Below are positions 28,248 to 37,916 of a DNA stretch of 64,000 nt, in pieces. Origin of the DNA: Verrucomicrobiaceae bacterium (GTDB lineage Bacteria > Verrucomicrobiota > Verrucomicrobiia > Verrucomicrobiales > Verrucomicrobiaceae); the NCBI GenBank assembly GCA_027486585.1, contig JAIXOU010000105.1, positions 1 to 64,000 of the forward strand, in the 5' to 3' direction. The translations under genes were made by a program, and so were the position numbers. A model generated the notes under the pieces. The model saw only the letters and a list, made by a program, of their open reading frames with translations, had not been told where the DNA came from and made no database searches. Within the stretch, counting starts at the first letter, position 1; each line of letters begins with the position of its first letter.

Positions 28248-31200
28248 ATGCCAAATGCTCAAGACATCGCTCTGACCTCCGAACAATTTCCGATTTTAGT
28301 GGAGGCCATTGAGAATCTGCCGCCTGTCATTGTTTCTCGTGGTGCAGCGCTGATGCGGGAGCGCGCGGTTCGTAGTGTGAGCTGGAGGGTGCCTTCGCTG
28401 GTAATCGAGGCAAAGGTGCAGGGATCTCGGCTTTACACGACGACGCTGACCTTTGGTGACGAGTCAGCCTCAACAGAATGTAATTGTGACTATGGAGACG
28501 ATTGCAAGCATGGGGCAGCGCTGATCCTGGAGTTACGTAAACATGCGGTGGAGGTGAAATCGGCCAAACCTTCCGCTTCGGCGGTGGTGTTGCCTGACCG
28601 GGACACATTGGCAGGTTTTGTATCAGCTAAGTTGGGCAAGCCTTTGACAAATATGGCTGCAGGCTTTTTAAAACGAGCTGAAACCTTGTGGAGGAGTGAG
28701 AAACGAGTGATCGAACAGTCCATTCTTCACGAACTCTGCGGTCGCCAGCGTTACTGGGGCTACGGGCAGATTGATCTTTATCCAGCAGAGCTAAAGCCAA
28801 CGTCAGCGGATGAATTTTTGGTCTTCTTGTCGATGGCCTTGCGCAAGTCGCAGCTGTCCATGCCATCACCGCTGGAGGAAACAGTGGATCTAAAGTTACA
28901 AAAAGATATCAAAGCCAAGTGGCAGAGGCTGAAAGAGATAGCTCAGTGGCGGCAATCACTTTCTCAATGGCAGGAAACGATGGTCAGTGATAAGGTGGAA
29001 GCACCGGAGCTCAGACTGATTCTGCTGCCATCGGCAGCAGTTGTGCAGGTGCGGCACCCAGGTGAGTCAGAGTTTGGTAAAGTGACGAAAAAGCTACTGA
29101 AGGAGCTTTCTCCAAGCGCACCGCATTATGGTCAGACGCGGCCTGTTCTAAGTGCGGGCTCCAGTCTGGTTCTGCGTGCGGTTTCGGATACCTATGGGGG
29201 TGTTCGCAGCACAGAGATTGAGGCGATGTCGGATAGCTTAGCGAAATGTTTGGCTCAATTGGCGAGTAGTGAGGACCTGTTCCATGCTCATGTTTGCAGC
29301 CCAGAAGGGGAGCGCTTGGAGTTTATCCAAGAAGCCCTGCGCTGGGAGCTGTCACAACCAATGGGGAAGTCAGGCGATTATGCGCTGAAGCTCGTCAACG
29401 ATCATGGCATCACTCCGCCACCGCCGATCTCCATTTTGCCCGGCAGTCCACTGCGCTATGTGACTTCGGAATTGGTCTATACGCTGCCTTATTGGCCTTT
29501 TGGCAATGCACGCCAAATCTGGCCGGTCATGATTCCTGCTGATGCGATCGAATCACGCGAAGGTGTCAGTGCGCTAGGCAAGCTAGGTGTGGCGGTGCCT
29601 GAGCGGTTGGCGGGAAAGGTGCGCTATGTGAAGGCGACGGTCGAGGTCCGCTGCAAGGTGATCCGATATGCTGGTAACAGCAGTGACTATTTGAATGTCT
29701 CTGGAAAGGCTGCCTTTGGTGGGTATCAGGAGGCCAGCGACTGGAATGGCATGGCCTGGCAAGCGGCGTATTCATCGAACTCGCCGATGAAAGAAATGTC
29801 CGACGACTTGATTCAAATGGACAAGTCCGCCATGCCGGCAGCGGTCGCCTGGCTCAGGCAGATGCCGATGAAAGTCGCCTCGCATGCGGACAATCGTGTG
29901 TGGATTGAGCAGCGCATTGTTGGCAAGGATTGGCCAGATCAATTTTTGGCTTGGTTGGATCGCCGGCCCAGGGATGTAACGGTGGTTCTGGATAAAGAGT
30001 TGGCCAGTCTTAAAGATGGTCGCGTGGCTGGTCAGGTTCGGCTGGACGTGGAAGAGTCTAAGACTGGCATGGACTGGTTTGATTTGAGCGTGGCCCTGCA
30101 CGTGACCGATACGACCCTGAGTGCCGATGAGATTGCTCTGCTGTTGAAGTCCAAAGGTAAGTGGGTGAAGCTCTCCAACAAAGGCTGGCGCAAGCTGGAG
30201 TTTGATCTCACGGAGGCTCAGCAGAAAGAGTTGGCCGATCTAGGACTGGCCATGAATGATTTTGATGGCACTCGACAGAAGCTGCATGCTTTGCAACTCG
30301 GCGGCCTAACGAAAGGATCGTCCCTACTGCCTGCTGAGCGCGCAGAGCAGGTTCAGAGGCGGGTGGAGGACATTCAGACTCGAATGACGCCAGATTTGCC
30401 AAAGGCAATCCAGGCCACGTTGCGACCCTATCAGTTGGCAGGCTTTCACTTTTTAGCTTACTTGACTGCCAATCATTTTGGCGGTGTCCTGGCAGATGAC
30501 ATGGGACTTGGCAAGACCCTACAAACGCTGGCCTGGATTGCCTGGTTGCGCGCGGAGAAAAAGGTGAAGGAGCCTATTCTCGTCGTCTGCCCCAAGTCGG
30601 TTCAGGATAACTGGCGTGCGGAGGTGCAGCGCTTTTGTCCGAGCATGAAGGTGGACGTCTGGAGCCGTGACACAGCGGGGAAAACAGGCCTGAAGGGGGA
30701 TGTGGATCTGCTTGTGATTCATTATCCACAACTTCGAATTCATGAGGAAGCTCTGTGTGCGATCACTTGGGGTGCGGTGATTTTGGATGAAGCTCAGGCC
30801 ATCAAGAACCCGACGGCGCAAAGCACTAAGGCGGCTTGCGCTCTCAATGCCCATCATCGTTTAGCCCTCACAGGCACTCCGATTGAAAATCGGCTCCTGG
30901 ATCTCTGGTCTATCTTTGCGTTCGCCATGCCGGGTGTTTTGGGGAATCGAGCGTCCTTTACACGGAACTTTGATGGCAAAGAAGATCCACTAGCCCGCAG
31001 GCGTTTGGCAGCTAGGACTCGGCCATTCTTGCTACGCCGAACCAAAAAGGAAGTGGCCAGTGATCTGCCAGACCGTGTGGAGGAGGACTTGATTATCGAG
31101 ATGGAGGGCACGCAGGCCAAGCTTTACCAAGCCGAGATCAAACGCGCCAGAGCCCAGCTTCTCAAAGCGGAGACGAATCAACAGCTCGACAAACTACGTT

Positions 31201-31838
31201 TCAACATTCTGACGAGTCTTCTGCGTCTGCGGCAGATATGCTGTCATCCGCGATTGCTGGGAATGGAAGCCACGGCGGCACCGGCGAAGAGCAAAAAGAA
31301 GAAGTCGGGTGATGAACTGCCCTCGACGGATAGTGCGAAAGTCAGTGCCCTCATGGAGCTCATCGAGCAGCTAACGGAGGATGGTCAAAAGGTGCTGGTT
31401 TTCTCTCAATTCGTCGAGATGCTGGAGATCATCGAAGAAGAGATTTCAGCGCGCCAGTGGCATAGTTTTAAACTTACAGGACAGACGGAGGATCGCGGTG
31501 CACTGGTCAAAGAGTTTCAAGAATATGACGGACCAGCCACTTTCCTCATCAGTCTCAAAGCAGGCGGCTTTGGCTTAAATCTGACCGCTGCCAGCTATGT
31601 GGTGCTGTTTGATCCTTGGTGGAATCCTGCCGTCGAGGCGCAGGCCATTGACCGAACGCACCGCATTGGTCAGAAGCAGACGGTGTTTGCGTATCGCTTG
31701 CTGATTAAAGACAGCATCGAAGAAAAAATCCGCCAACTGCAAAAGAAGAAAGGTGACATCGCCAATGACATTTTAGGCGAAGAGAACTTCGCACAGGCGC
31801 TGACGCTCAAGGATTTTAATTTCCTGCTGAGCGACTGA
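28248..31838 (+). CDS. SWIM zinc-finger SNF2-family DEAD/DEAH helicase
   Basis: 1196 residues. An N-terminal SWIM zinc finger (Cys78, Cys80, Cys86, His88 in CNCDYGDDCKHG), a long middle region, and a C-terminal SNF2 ATPase (about 720-1196): LADDMGLGKTLQT (Walker A), VILDEAQAIKN (DEAQ box), LTGTPIENRLLDLWSIF, LKAGGFGLNLTAAS and DRTHRIGQ. Remodels or translocates on DNA; in bacteria such proteins are mostly uncharacterised. The last 23 bp overlap the convergent DUF3616 gene. Confidence 0.93.
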   Translation: MPNAQDIALTSEQFPILVEAIENLPPVIVSRGAALMRERAVRSVSWRVPSLVIEAKVQGSRLYTTTLTFGDESASTECNCDYGDDCKHGAALILELRKHAVEVKSAKPSASAVVLPDRDTLAGFVSAKLGKPLTNMAAGFLKRAETLWRSEKRVIEQSILHELCGRQRYWGYGQIDLYPAELKPTSADEFLVFLSMALRKSQLSMPSPLEETVDLKLQKDIKAKWQRLKEIAQWRQSLSQWQETMVSDKVEAPELRLILLPSAAVVQVRHPGESEFGKVTKKLLKELSPSAPHYGQTRPVLSAGSSLVLRAVSDTYGGVRSTEIEAMSDSLAKCLAQLASSEDLFHAHVCSPEGERLEFIQEALRWELSQPMGKSGDYALKLVNDHGITPPPPISILPGSPLRYVTSELVYTLPYWPFGNARQIWPVMIPADAIESREGVSALGKLGVAVPERLAGKVRYVKATVEVRCKVIRYAGNSSDYLNVSGKAAFGGYQEASDWNGMAWQAAYSSNSPMKEMSDDLIQMDKSAMPAAVAWLRQMPMKVASHADNRVWIEQRIVGKDWPDQFLAWLDRRPRDVTVVLDKELASLKDGRVAGQVRLDVEESKTGMDWFDLSVALHVTDTTLSADEIALLLKSKGKWVKLSNKGWRKLEFDLTEAQQKELADLGLAMNDFDGTRQKLHALQLGGLTKGSSLLPAERAEQVQRRVEDIQTRMTPDLPKAIQATLRPYQLAGFHFLAYLTANHFGGVLADDMGLGKTLQTLAWIAWLRAEKKVKEPILVVCPKSVQDNWRAEVQRFCPSMKVDVWSRDTAGKTGLKGDVDLLVIHYPQLRIHEEALCAITWGAVILDEAQAIKNPTAQSTKAACALNAHHRLALTGTPIENRLLDLWSIFAFAMPGVLGNRASFTRNFDGKEDPLARRRLAARTRPFLLRRTKKEVASDLPDRVEEDLIIEMEGTQAKLYQAEIKRARAQLLKAETNQQLDKLRFNILTSLLRLRQICCHPRLLGMEATAAPAKSKKKKSGDELPSTDSAKVSALMELIEQLTEDGQKVLVFSQFVEMLEIIEEEISARQWHSFKLTGQTEDRGALVKEFQEYDGPATFLISLKAGGFGLNLTAASYVVLFDPWWNPAVEAQAIDRTHRIGQKQTVFAYRLLIKDSIEEKIRQLQKKKGDIANDILGEENFAQALTLKDFNFLLSD

Positions 31839-32790
31839 GTTTGAGGCACATGGGGGCGCCGTTTTCTGCGCCATCAAAGAAGACAAGAAGCTCCAGTCTT
31901 GTACTGCTTTCATGTAGGATGAGTAGGCCTTCCGCTTTGGCCTCGTCTGGTGTTGGAATGGTGCCAATCAGCGTCACACTACCATTAGGGCCAGACCAAT
32001 GTTGAAGGCTATAACCTGATTTCGTTTCATCACCGCCTGTTGGGCCTGCGATAAACAGAAAGCCATCTTTGATTTTCACTAGATCGCGAATGCCAAGTCC
32101 TGATTCAAGAGGGATCTGGTGGGTCCGATGTTCTGGCTCGATCGAGTCGCTAAACAAGTCATTGGCGTTGACTTCGAGGATGAAAGCGTGGCCGTTAGGG
32201 TTCGGTGAACGCAAGCCAAAGAACAGTTGGCCATCTTTTTCGGTAAGACCCTCGATATCCATGCCATCCTTGTCTGATGGTTTGCCGAGAGAAGGGCTGA
32301 GAAGCTTATCTGACCGGATGATCGACACGAGGCTGGCCACACGGATGGCCTGCTTCTGGATCACGCTTGTTTTGGGATCGATAGGTAACTGAAAAACATG
32401 CATGCGGTCGGGCTGTATTTTGCCAGTCTTTCGTGAGACGGCATGCGAGCCCGTGGCGTAGTAGCAATGGTTTTGGGAGGAGGCGACGATGGCTTCTAGA
32501 TCTAGTTCTTTGCCATCACCAGGGAGTATCGAAATAGCTTCTGAAACACTCAGGGTATGGATGGTCGGATCTAGCTTGAAGGGTTGAATCACACGGACTT
32601 CATCGCTGACTAGCAAGCCATGCTGCGTGTCTAAGATAGCTGCACCGCTGACGCTTTCGGATTCTTCGATTTTACCTGTGATACTCCAGGATTGTGGAGA
32701 TGCTTCAATCTGCCAAGGACTTGCCGTTAGGCTTTGCAGGCTTGAAAAGGTAACAAAGGCCAGTGCCGTGTAGATAGAGGCGGAGTTCAT
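31816..32790 (-). CDS. DUF3616-like secreted protein
   Basis: 324 residues from ATG 32790, which starts a clean signal peptide (MNSASIYTALAFVTFSSLQS); the frame could also start at a TTG at 32814 that overlaps the preceding stop. Beta-propeller-like repeats: SGAAILDTQHGLLVSDE, DIEGLTEKDGQLFFGLRSP, GIRDLVKIKDGFLFIAGP, DEAKAEGLLIL. This fits DUF3616, function unknown. Last gene of the VTC/DUF4956/HlyD/TolC operon. Confidence 0.75.
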   Translation of the reverse strand: MNSASIYTALAFVTFSSLQSLTASPWQIEASPQSWSITGKIEESESVSGAAILDTQHGLLVSDEVRVIQPFKLDPTIHTLSVSEAISILPGDGKELDLEAIVASSQNHCYYATGSHAVSRKTGKIQPDRMHVFQLPIDPKTSVIQKQAIRVASLVSIIRSDKLLSPSLGKPSDKDGMDIEGLTEKDGQLFFGLRSPNPNGHAFILEVNANDLFSDSIEPEHRTHQIPLESGLGIRDLVKIKDGFLFIAGPTGGDETKSGYSLQHWSGPNGSVTLIGTIPTPDEAKAEGLLILHESSTRLELLVFFDGAENGAPMCLKLSRSAGN

Positions 32791-32810
32791 GATTTTAACA
32801 CTTACTCTCT

Positions 32811-34172
32811 TCAAGGTTCTTGGATCAAGCTCAGGGCACGCTCAATGCGGATGCCAAGAGATTTTTCCAGGGACATGACCGCTTCTTGGTAGGCTGATAG
32901 GGCTGATAGTCGGCTGATCTCCATTTGCTGTGATAGGTCCTTAAATTCATGCTGAATGCGTCTGCTTTTGATCAAGTCATCGACTCCCGTCGCAGCCATT
33001 TCAGAGTCATTTAGAGACTTTTTCATGTCGGACTGGATGGCCTCTCTGTCTTTGTCGTGGCTGCCGAGCTGAGTTTCCATTGAACTCACGAGTTTCACGG
33101 CTTGCTTCACTTCAGTGCGTATAATTTGACGCTGCATCTCGATTTTGGTCTCCAAGGATTGGCTGGCGGCTTCATGGACTTGATGTTGTTTGTTAAACCC
33201 GATCCAATCCCAAAGCGGTATGGAGACACCGACTCGGGCAAACCATTCCTCATTGTTATTACTACGGCGTGGGTCATCCGTATTGGTGTAACCAAGGTCG
33301 ATAAAGGTGGTGGCTGGGATGCGTCGTGCTTTGACTTCTGAAAGTTGAGCTCGTGCCACTGCGAGTCGAGCCTGATCATTCAAAACATCCTGTCGATAGA
33401 GCATGGCGATGCTCGTCAGATACTCGACGTCCAAGAAGTTAGGGGCAGTGATGCGGCGGGAATGAATGCTAGTATCGATGCGGTTGGGGTCCTCTAATCC
33501 GCAAAAGATAGCCAATTCATCACGCACAGCGGTGCTCGTGCTCTCTAGGTCACGGATGTCGGATAGGGTCTGATAGACCTTGGCCCGAGCGGCGGCGAGA
33601 TCTAAGCCGATGCTGGGCACTTTTCTCTCTTCCAGCCAGTCGCGGTGAGATTCAAAGCCGGCTTTTCGGCTTTTTTGCAGCTCTAGTTTTGATCGTAGAA
33701 TGGCTAATTCATAAAACAAGCTGCGCACGTTGCGGACGAGTTCGTCTTCTCCTGCATAGTATTGGGCCTCGGCCAAAGTAACCTCAGCTGCGGCCCTTTG
33801 GATTCTGGCTTTACGCTCCCATGGATGCGGCACTGCAAAGCGAAAAAGCACAGCTTTGCTGATGGCGTTATCCTCAGCATAGCTCAGCCTCATTTCAGGA
33901 TTGACGAGGTCATGCGCGGCACGTTTGAGGGCGATGGCTGTGTTGGCAGTGCCACGCAGCGCTTCTAAATCTGGACGTCTAGCGATGGCTAGAAGTGTGA
34001 GTTCTCGTTCCCCAAGTTTGCCGCTTTTGGGGATCATGGTGGCGATTGCCTTGGCCGATGGAATCGGTACGCCTTGGCGCTCACTCACCGCTTTGCTTGG
34101 TGCTGGGCTCTTCGGCTCCACCGCAAAGGTAGCGCTGTAGATTAGCAGAATGAGAGCTAGGCGGAGACGCAT
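32811..34172 (-). CDS. TolC-type outer-membrane efflux protein
   Basis: 453 residues, signal peptide 1-17 (ATFAVEP). Two OEP repeats of long helices: LTLLAIARRPDLEALRGTA in the first and LTSIAMLYRQDVLNDQARLA in the second, with TFIDLGYTNTDDP between. Expected to form a trimeric outer-membrane and periplasmic tunnel. Eight bp behind the adaptor gene, so a dedicated pair. Confidence 0.88.
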   Translation of the reverse strand: MRLRLALILLIYSATFAVEPKSPAPSKAVSERQGVPIPSAKAIATMIPKSGKLGERELTLLAIARRPDLEALRGTANTAIALKRAAHDLVNPEMRLSYAEDNAISKAVLFRFAVPHPWERKARIQRAAAEVTLAEAQYYAGEDELVRNVRSLFYELAILRSKLELQKSRKAGFESHRDWLEERKVPSIGLDLAAARAKVYQTLSDIRDLESTSTAVRDELAIFCGLEDPNRIDTSIHSRRITAPNFLDVEYLTSIAMLYRQDVLNDQARLAVARAQLSEVKARRIPATTFIDLGYTNTDDPRRSNNNEEWFARVGVSIPLWDWIGFNKQHQVHEAASQSLETKIEMQRQIIRTEVKQAVKLVSSMETQLGSHDKDREAIQSDMKKSLNDSEMAATGVDDLIKSRRIQHEFKDLSQQMEISRLSALSAYQEAVMSLEKSLGIRIERALSLIQEP

Positions 34173-34180
34173 GGCCGAGT

Positions 34181-35278
34181 TTACAGGGCAGGCTCGTTGG
34201 CTGAGCTGGGAGATATCATTAAGCTTACTAATTCGCCAGGTCTTAGTTTGATGTTGGGCGGCAAAGAAACTTCAATTGGTAGGCCAACCTCTGGTGTTGG
34301 GCTCGGATGCAGCGCGGGATTGAGGATTGGCTCAAAATGCACGCCAACTCGGGTGATGGTGGCGTTACCAATCAGATTTTTTTTGGCATGAGTGCGGACT
34401 TGGACCTTCTGTCCAATCGCGGGTTCTAGGGGGAATGGCTGACGCAGATAACCTGTGATGCTCTTAGGCTCTGTGGCTGTGAGTAGGAGTAGCGGTTCGC
34501 CTGCAAGGACATTTTCACCCACATTGCGAAGCACTTTGGTAATCATGCCGTCGAATGGGGCGCGGAGTTGAATGGCTTCTTGGTTGATGGCGATTTTTTG
34601 GAATCGCTCTTCTATGAGAGTGATCTCTGTTTTCCAAGTCTCAAGACTGTCTTGAGTTTTGGGGTCCATGCTGTGGTGAAGTTCTTCGATTCGTTTGCCA
34701 AGTGTGGCGACCAGAGTTTGACGTTCGATGACTTCGGCATCGGCTGCCTCTTTGGCTAGCTGGGCTTCTTGCTGGTAGCGTCCAGTGGCTGCTGGAGGCG
34801 TGGTCACGCCTTGGGTTATTTCCAGAGTAGCGGCGGCGCTTTTAGCGGCTGAGGTGGCCTTGGAGAGATTGATTTTTTCGATCATCCAATCGAGCTGTAA
34901 CCTCTCAAAGTCCATGGTTTCACGACGTTTGGTCTCACGATTACCGGCCTCGATTCGAAGGAGATTAAGCTCGTTCTGCAACAGATCCAGAGACTGACGG
35001 ACGTCGGTGGGGCGTACTTCGGCGATCACGTCACCAGCTTTCACTAGGGTCAATCGCTGAGCGTGTATGCGGATAACTTCAGCAGCCACGGGACTGTTGA
35101 TGTTGGATTTTTGGGTGCTGACTTCTCCCACCAGCATGGCTGGAGAGATGGCCTCTTTCCAAAGCATGGCGGCCATGATGGCGGTCATGCTGAGTACCAT
35201 GAGTGGCACGATCTTTGTCTGCATAAACTGCAGCTTCCGTGCTAGCGGGATGGGAATGGGTTGTTTATCAGGCCTCAT
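34181..35278 (-). CDS. HlyD-type periplasmic adaptor (membrane fusion) protein
   Basis: 365 residues. One transmembrane helix (about 22-40), split lipoyl domain (INSPVAAEVIRIHAQRLTLV with the return LRAPFDGMITKVLRNVGENV), a long alpha-hairpin (about 80-220) and a beta-barrel with ITGYLRQPFPLEPAIGQKV. Start ATG at 35278 overlaps the DUF4956 stop (ATGA). Normally links an inner-membrane pump to TolC; here the inner-membrane partner encoded next door is DUF4956, not an ABC or RND pump. Confidence 0.88.
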   Translation of the reverse strand: MRPDKQPIPIPLARKLQFMQTKIVPLMVLSMTAIMAAMLWKEAISPAMLVGEVSTQKSNINSPVAAEVIRIHAQRLTLVKAGDVIAEVRPTDVRQSLDLLQNELNLLRIEAGNRETKRRETMDFERLQLDWMIEKINLSKATSAAKSAAATLEITQGVTTPPAATGRYQQEAQLAKEAADAEVIERQTLVATLGKRIEELHHSMDPKTQDSLETWKTEITLIEERFQKIAINQEAIQLRAPFDGMITKVLRNVGENVLAGEPLLLLTATEPKSITGYLRQPFPLEPAIGQKVQVRTHAKKNLIGNATITRVGVHFEPILNPALHPSPTPEVGLPIEVSLPPNIKLRPGELVSLMISPSSANEPAL

Positions 35279-35958
35279 ACTTCGGATTCATTCTCAGCAG
35301 CGATGGTGTGGATGCGCTCGACGCCTGGTAGTTCACGTAGATCCTGAACAAGTTCTTCGAATCGGCTGGGGTCACGCATTAACAAGCGATACGATAAATC
35401 AGTCCCGCCTGCCATGGAACTGTGGCGACTGGCCTCCAGGGCCGTTTGAGTATGAATGGCTAATAAACTTGAAAGCTCCGGCAATTCACTGATTGGGCGT
35501 TTCCAGCTCAGGTTCAGGATGTAGTCGTAACTCTGGCGCGTGCCGAATGAGGTGAAATAAAGATACACAAAAATAGCGCCGAGAACGACGCATCCAATGA
35601 TAGCGGTGGTGAATCGCTGGGTGCCTGCGGCCATACCCAAAACAATGGCTGCTAGGAGATAACTCGTATCCAGAGTGTCTCTCAGAACATTGCGAAAGCG
35701 CACAATGGCTAAGACGGCCATGAGTCCAAATGCGGTGACAATGCTGTTGGATAAAATCATCAAAACAAAAGCAACGATAACGGGCATCAAGACCAGTGCT
35801 TTGACAAAGGAGCGCGAGTAGGAGAGTCCACTATGCGTGCGCGTATAGAGCCAAGCGATGCTGTGACCGCACAGAAATGCGATCAGCAATGATAAAGAGA
35901 CAATGCGGTAATCGATCGGGGTCGCGGTGAGGTCGCCTTGAAAAATCTGGTCTAACAT
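35275..35958 (-). CDS. DUF4956 membrane protein
   Basis: 227 residues. Four or five transmembrane helices (about 20-40, 48-72, 74-85, 98-113, 116-135), with the family's conserved GLMAVLAIVRFRNVLRDTLD segment, then a soluble C-terminal domain (about 140-227). DUF4956 genes commonly neighbour VTC-domain genes in bacteria, as here. Role unproven; a channel or scaffold for the polymerase is a reasonable inference. Confidence 0.87.
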   Translation of the reverse strand: MLDQIFQGDLTATPIDYRIVSLSLLIAFLCGHSIAWLYTRTHSGLSYSRSFVKALVLMPVIVAFVLMILSNSIVTAFGLMAVLAIVRFRNVLRDTLDTSYLLAAIVLGMAAGTQRFTTAIIGCVVLGAIFVYLYFTSFGTRQSYDYILNLSWKRPISELPELSSLLAIHTQTALEASRHSSMAGGTDLSYRLLMRDPSRFEELVQDLRELPGVERIHTIAAENESEV

Positions 35959-36044
35959 GTCTTAGCTGAGGCGGTAGGATTTGATGATCTGTCGTACCTT
36001 TACTGTGAGTTGTTTAATCGAGTGGAAATGGAGTCTTGCGGTAC

Positions 36045-36794
36045 TTATTGCGTAATTTCGGAAACTCTGACAGAGTTTCTCTGTCCGGCAAAATGTTGTT
36101 CACCGATCAATCGGATGCCGCCTGCATATTTCGGGCCACCTGTTTGCACAAGGTTAAACATTCGAATCAACTCTAATATCCAATTGGGAGCGCGGTTGGT
36201 GAATTTCAGCTCAATCACTGCATTGCGGCCAAAAACCAGCACCGGATTCATCATGGTCACAACCATGTTAAGATCAAAACAAGGTTCAGCGCAGACTTCA
36301 CGGTCAATGGTGACGCGCACGGAATTGTCATCCTGACTCTGCCAGGCCTCTCTGTAATAAGAGACCTTGGCCCTCGGACTGGCTGAGATTTGGTGCATCA
36401 TTTGGCAGAAGCTCGCATGACTGGGTAGGTCTTTGGTTTTTAATGAGCGGGTATCTCCAGCCAGAACATCCATCAAAGCGGCTTTGGAAACCATGCATCG
36501 GGTTTTTTGGATGATTTCTTTATGCCTGCGCTTGAGTTCCAGGTATGCCGGAGACTCTGGATTTTCGTCATAAAAGCGGACGCGTAGTTTGAATCGGTTC
36601 CTGTCTCCCTGTCTTCCTGCGTGGTAAGTGTGAAGGTCGTCTGAGTCCAAGTAGATGCTGTGAATCTTGTAGGAGCCATCTTTCGATTGGGAGGCAAACT
36701 CGTCCAACGCCAAGTGGGATGAAACATACGACCTAACTGCGTGTGTGATGGATTCTGGGACGATGTACTTTAGCTCGTAGCGCTGCTCCTGCAT
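36045..36794 (-). CDS. VTC-domain polyphosphate polymerase
   Basis: 249 residues from ATG 36794; the frame extends to a TTG at 36836 that is not needed. The tunnel-fold residues of the VTC domain are visible: RYELKYIVPE, SIYLDSDDL, RNRFKLRVRFYD, AYLELKRRHKE, VRVTIDREV and VIELKFTNRAP. Family members make inorganic polyphosphate from ATP; the residues listed alternate basic and acidic as expected for the tunnel. No SPX domain. Followed by DUF4956 after 86 bp. Confidence 0.9.
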   Translation of the reverse strand: MQEQRYELKYIVPESITHAVRSYVSSHLALDEFASQSKDGSYKIHSIYLDSDDLHTYHAGRQGDRNRFKLRVRFYDENPESPAYLELKRRHKEIIQKTRCMVSKAALMDVLAGDTRSLKTKDLPSHASFCQMMHQISASPRAKVSYYREAWQSQDDNSVRVTIDREVCAEPCFDLNMVVTMMNPVLVFGRNAVIELKFTNRAPNWILELIRMFNLVQTGGPKYAGGIRLIGEQHFAGQRNSVRVSEITQ

Positions 36795-36865
36795 TCCTTC
36801 ATAAATCAAGAAACTGGGATTTTGTAAAGGACCCAAATGGGGATAGGCCCAAAGACATCGACTGT

Positions 36866-37915
36866 CTAAGCCTTCAATGCCCAGTCCAGCAAAGCCTGGG
36901 CATCACGCCAGACGCCGCCTTCGGTGTCATTTAGAATGACGACAATGCGACGTTTGCCATTCCGCTCACCACTCGCCACGAGGCAGTAACCGGCGGCATT
37001 CGTATAACCGGTTTTCATGCCGTCACAGTAGCTGGCGCTTTTTAGGACACGATTGGTATTGGCTAGATCTGTGACTTTACCGTTTGGGAATTTAAACTTG
37101 TAGCTTTGCAGTTTCACGATCTCGCGGATCTCGGGAAGCTTATCACAAACGCGGGCCACGACGCTGAGTTCGCGCGCGGTGCTGAATGGATCATCGCCTG
37201 TGGTAGATGGCAGGCCGTGAGGATTGACATAGTGGCTGTTCTTGAGGCCGAGTTCCGCGCACTTGGCATTCATTTTGGCGACAAAGGCCTCCACGCTGCC
37301 TGCATTATCACGGGCCAGAGCCTGGGCGATGTCGTTGGAGCTTTTGACTAGCACGGCGGTGAGTAGCTGACGGCGGGTATATTGTTCACCTTCCTTGATG
37401 CCTAGTCGGACAGGTGCACACTGTGTGTCACTCTTCTCGACAGTGATGATTTGATCCAGATCTCCGGCTTCGACGACGAGTAGGGCCGTGAGCAGCTTGG
37501 TTGTGCTGGCGATAGCTCCGCGCTTGTCTGGATTTTTCTCGAAAAGCACATCTTCAGAGGCGGGGTCAACAATGATGACGCGGTCTGCGCTGATGTTTGG
37601 AATAGGGCCCCGTAGTTTCTTGATCTCGAATTCGCGGTTCAGGCGTTTGTTTTTCTCTAATTCTTCACTGACCTGTTTTTCTTTCAGCTCGATGCTTTTG
37701 AGCTTTGCCATTAGATCCAGACGGTTGCTTTCCAGGATTTGTTTGTCCTTAAGGATCTGAGTTTCTCTCTGGATGATGCTGGCCTCCTTGGCATTAACCT
37801 CTTCCTCACGCCATTTGATTTTGGCTTCGCGCTCAGGGTCTTCACACCCTGACAGCAATGTCAGTGAGAGAAGGGCAAGGCAGTAATTTTTGCAGGTGGT
37901 CAAAGAGAGCTTCAT
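36866..37915 (-). CDS. Lipoprotein D-alanyl-D-alanine carboxypeptidase (peptidase S11) with coiled coil
   Basis: 349 residues. Lipobox LLSGC (Cys24), a charged coiled coil (about 28-98), then a peptidase S11 domain (103-349) with Ser137-x-x-Lys140 (ASTTK), Ser192-x-Asn194 (SSN) and Lys301-Thr-Gly. Removes the terminal D-Ala of peptidoglycan pentapeptides. The C-terminal PBP5 membrane-stalk domain is absent; the lipid and coiled coil appear to replace it at the other end. One base after aroD, so co-transcribed. Confidence 0.9.
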   Translation of the reverse strand: MKLSLTTCKNYCLALLSLTLLSGCEDPEREAKIKWREEEVNAKEASIIQRETQILKDKQILESNRLDLMAKLKSIELKEKQVSEELEKNKRLNREFEIKKLRGPIPNISADRVIIVDPASEDVLFEKNPDKRGAIASTTKLLTALLVVEAGDLDQIITVEKSDTQCAPVRLGIKEGEQYTRRQLLTAVLVKSSNDIAQALARDNAGSVEAFVAKMNAKCAELGLKNSHYVNPHGLPSTTGDDPFSTARELSVVARVCDKLPEIREIVKLQSYKFKFPNGKVTDLANTNRVLKSASYCDGMKTGYTNAAGYCLVASGERNGKRRIVVILNDTEGGVWRDAQALLDWALKA

Positions 37916-37916
37916 G

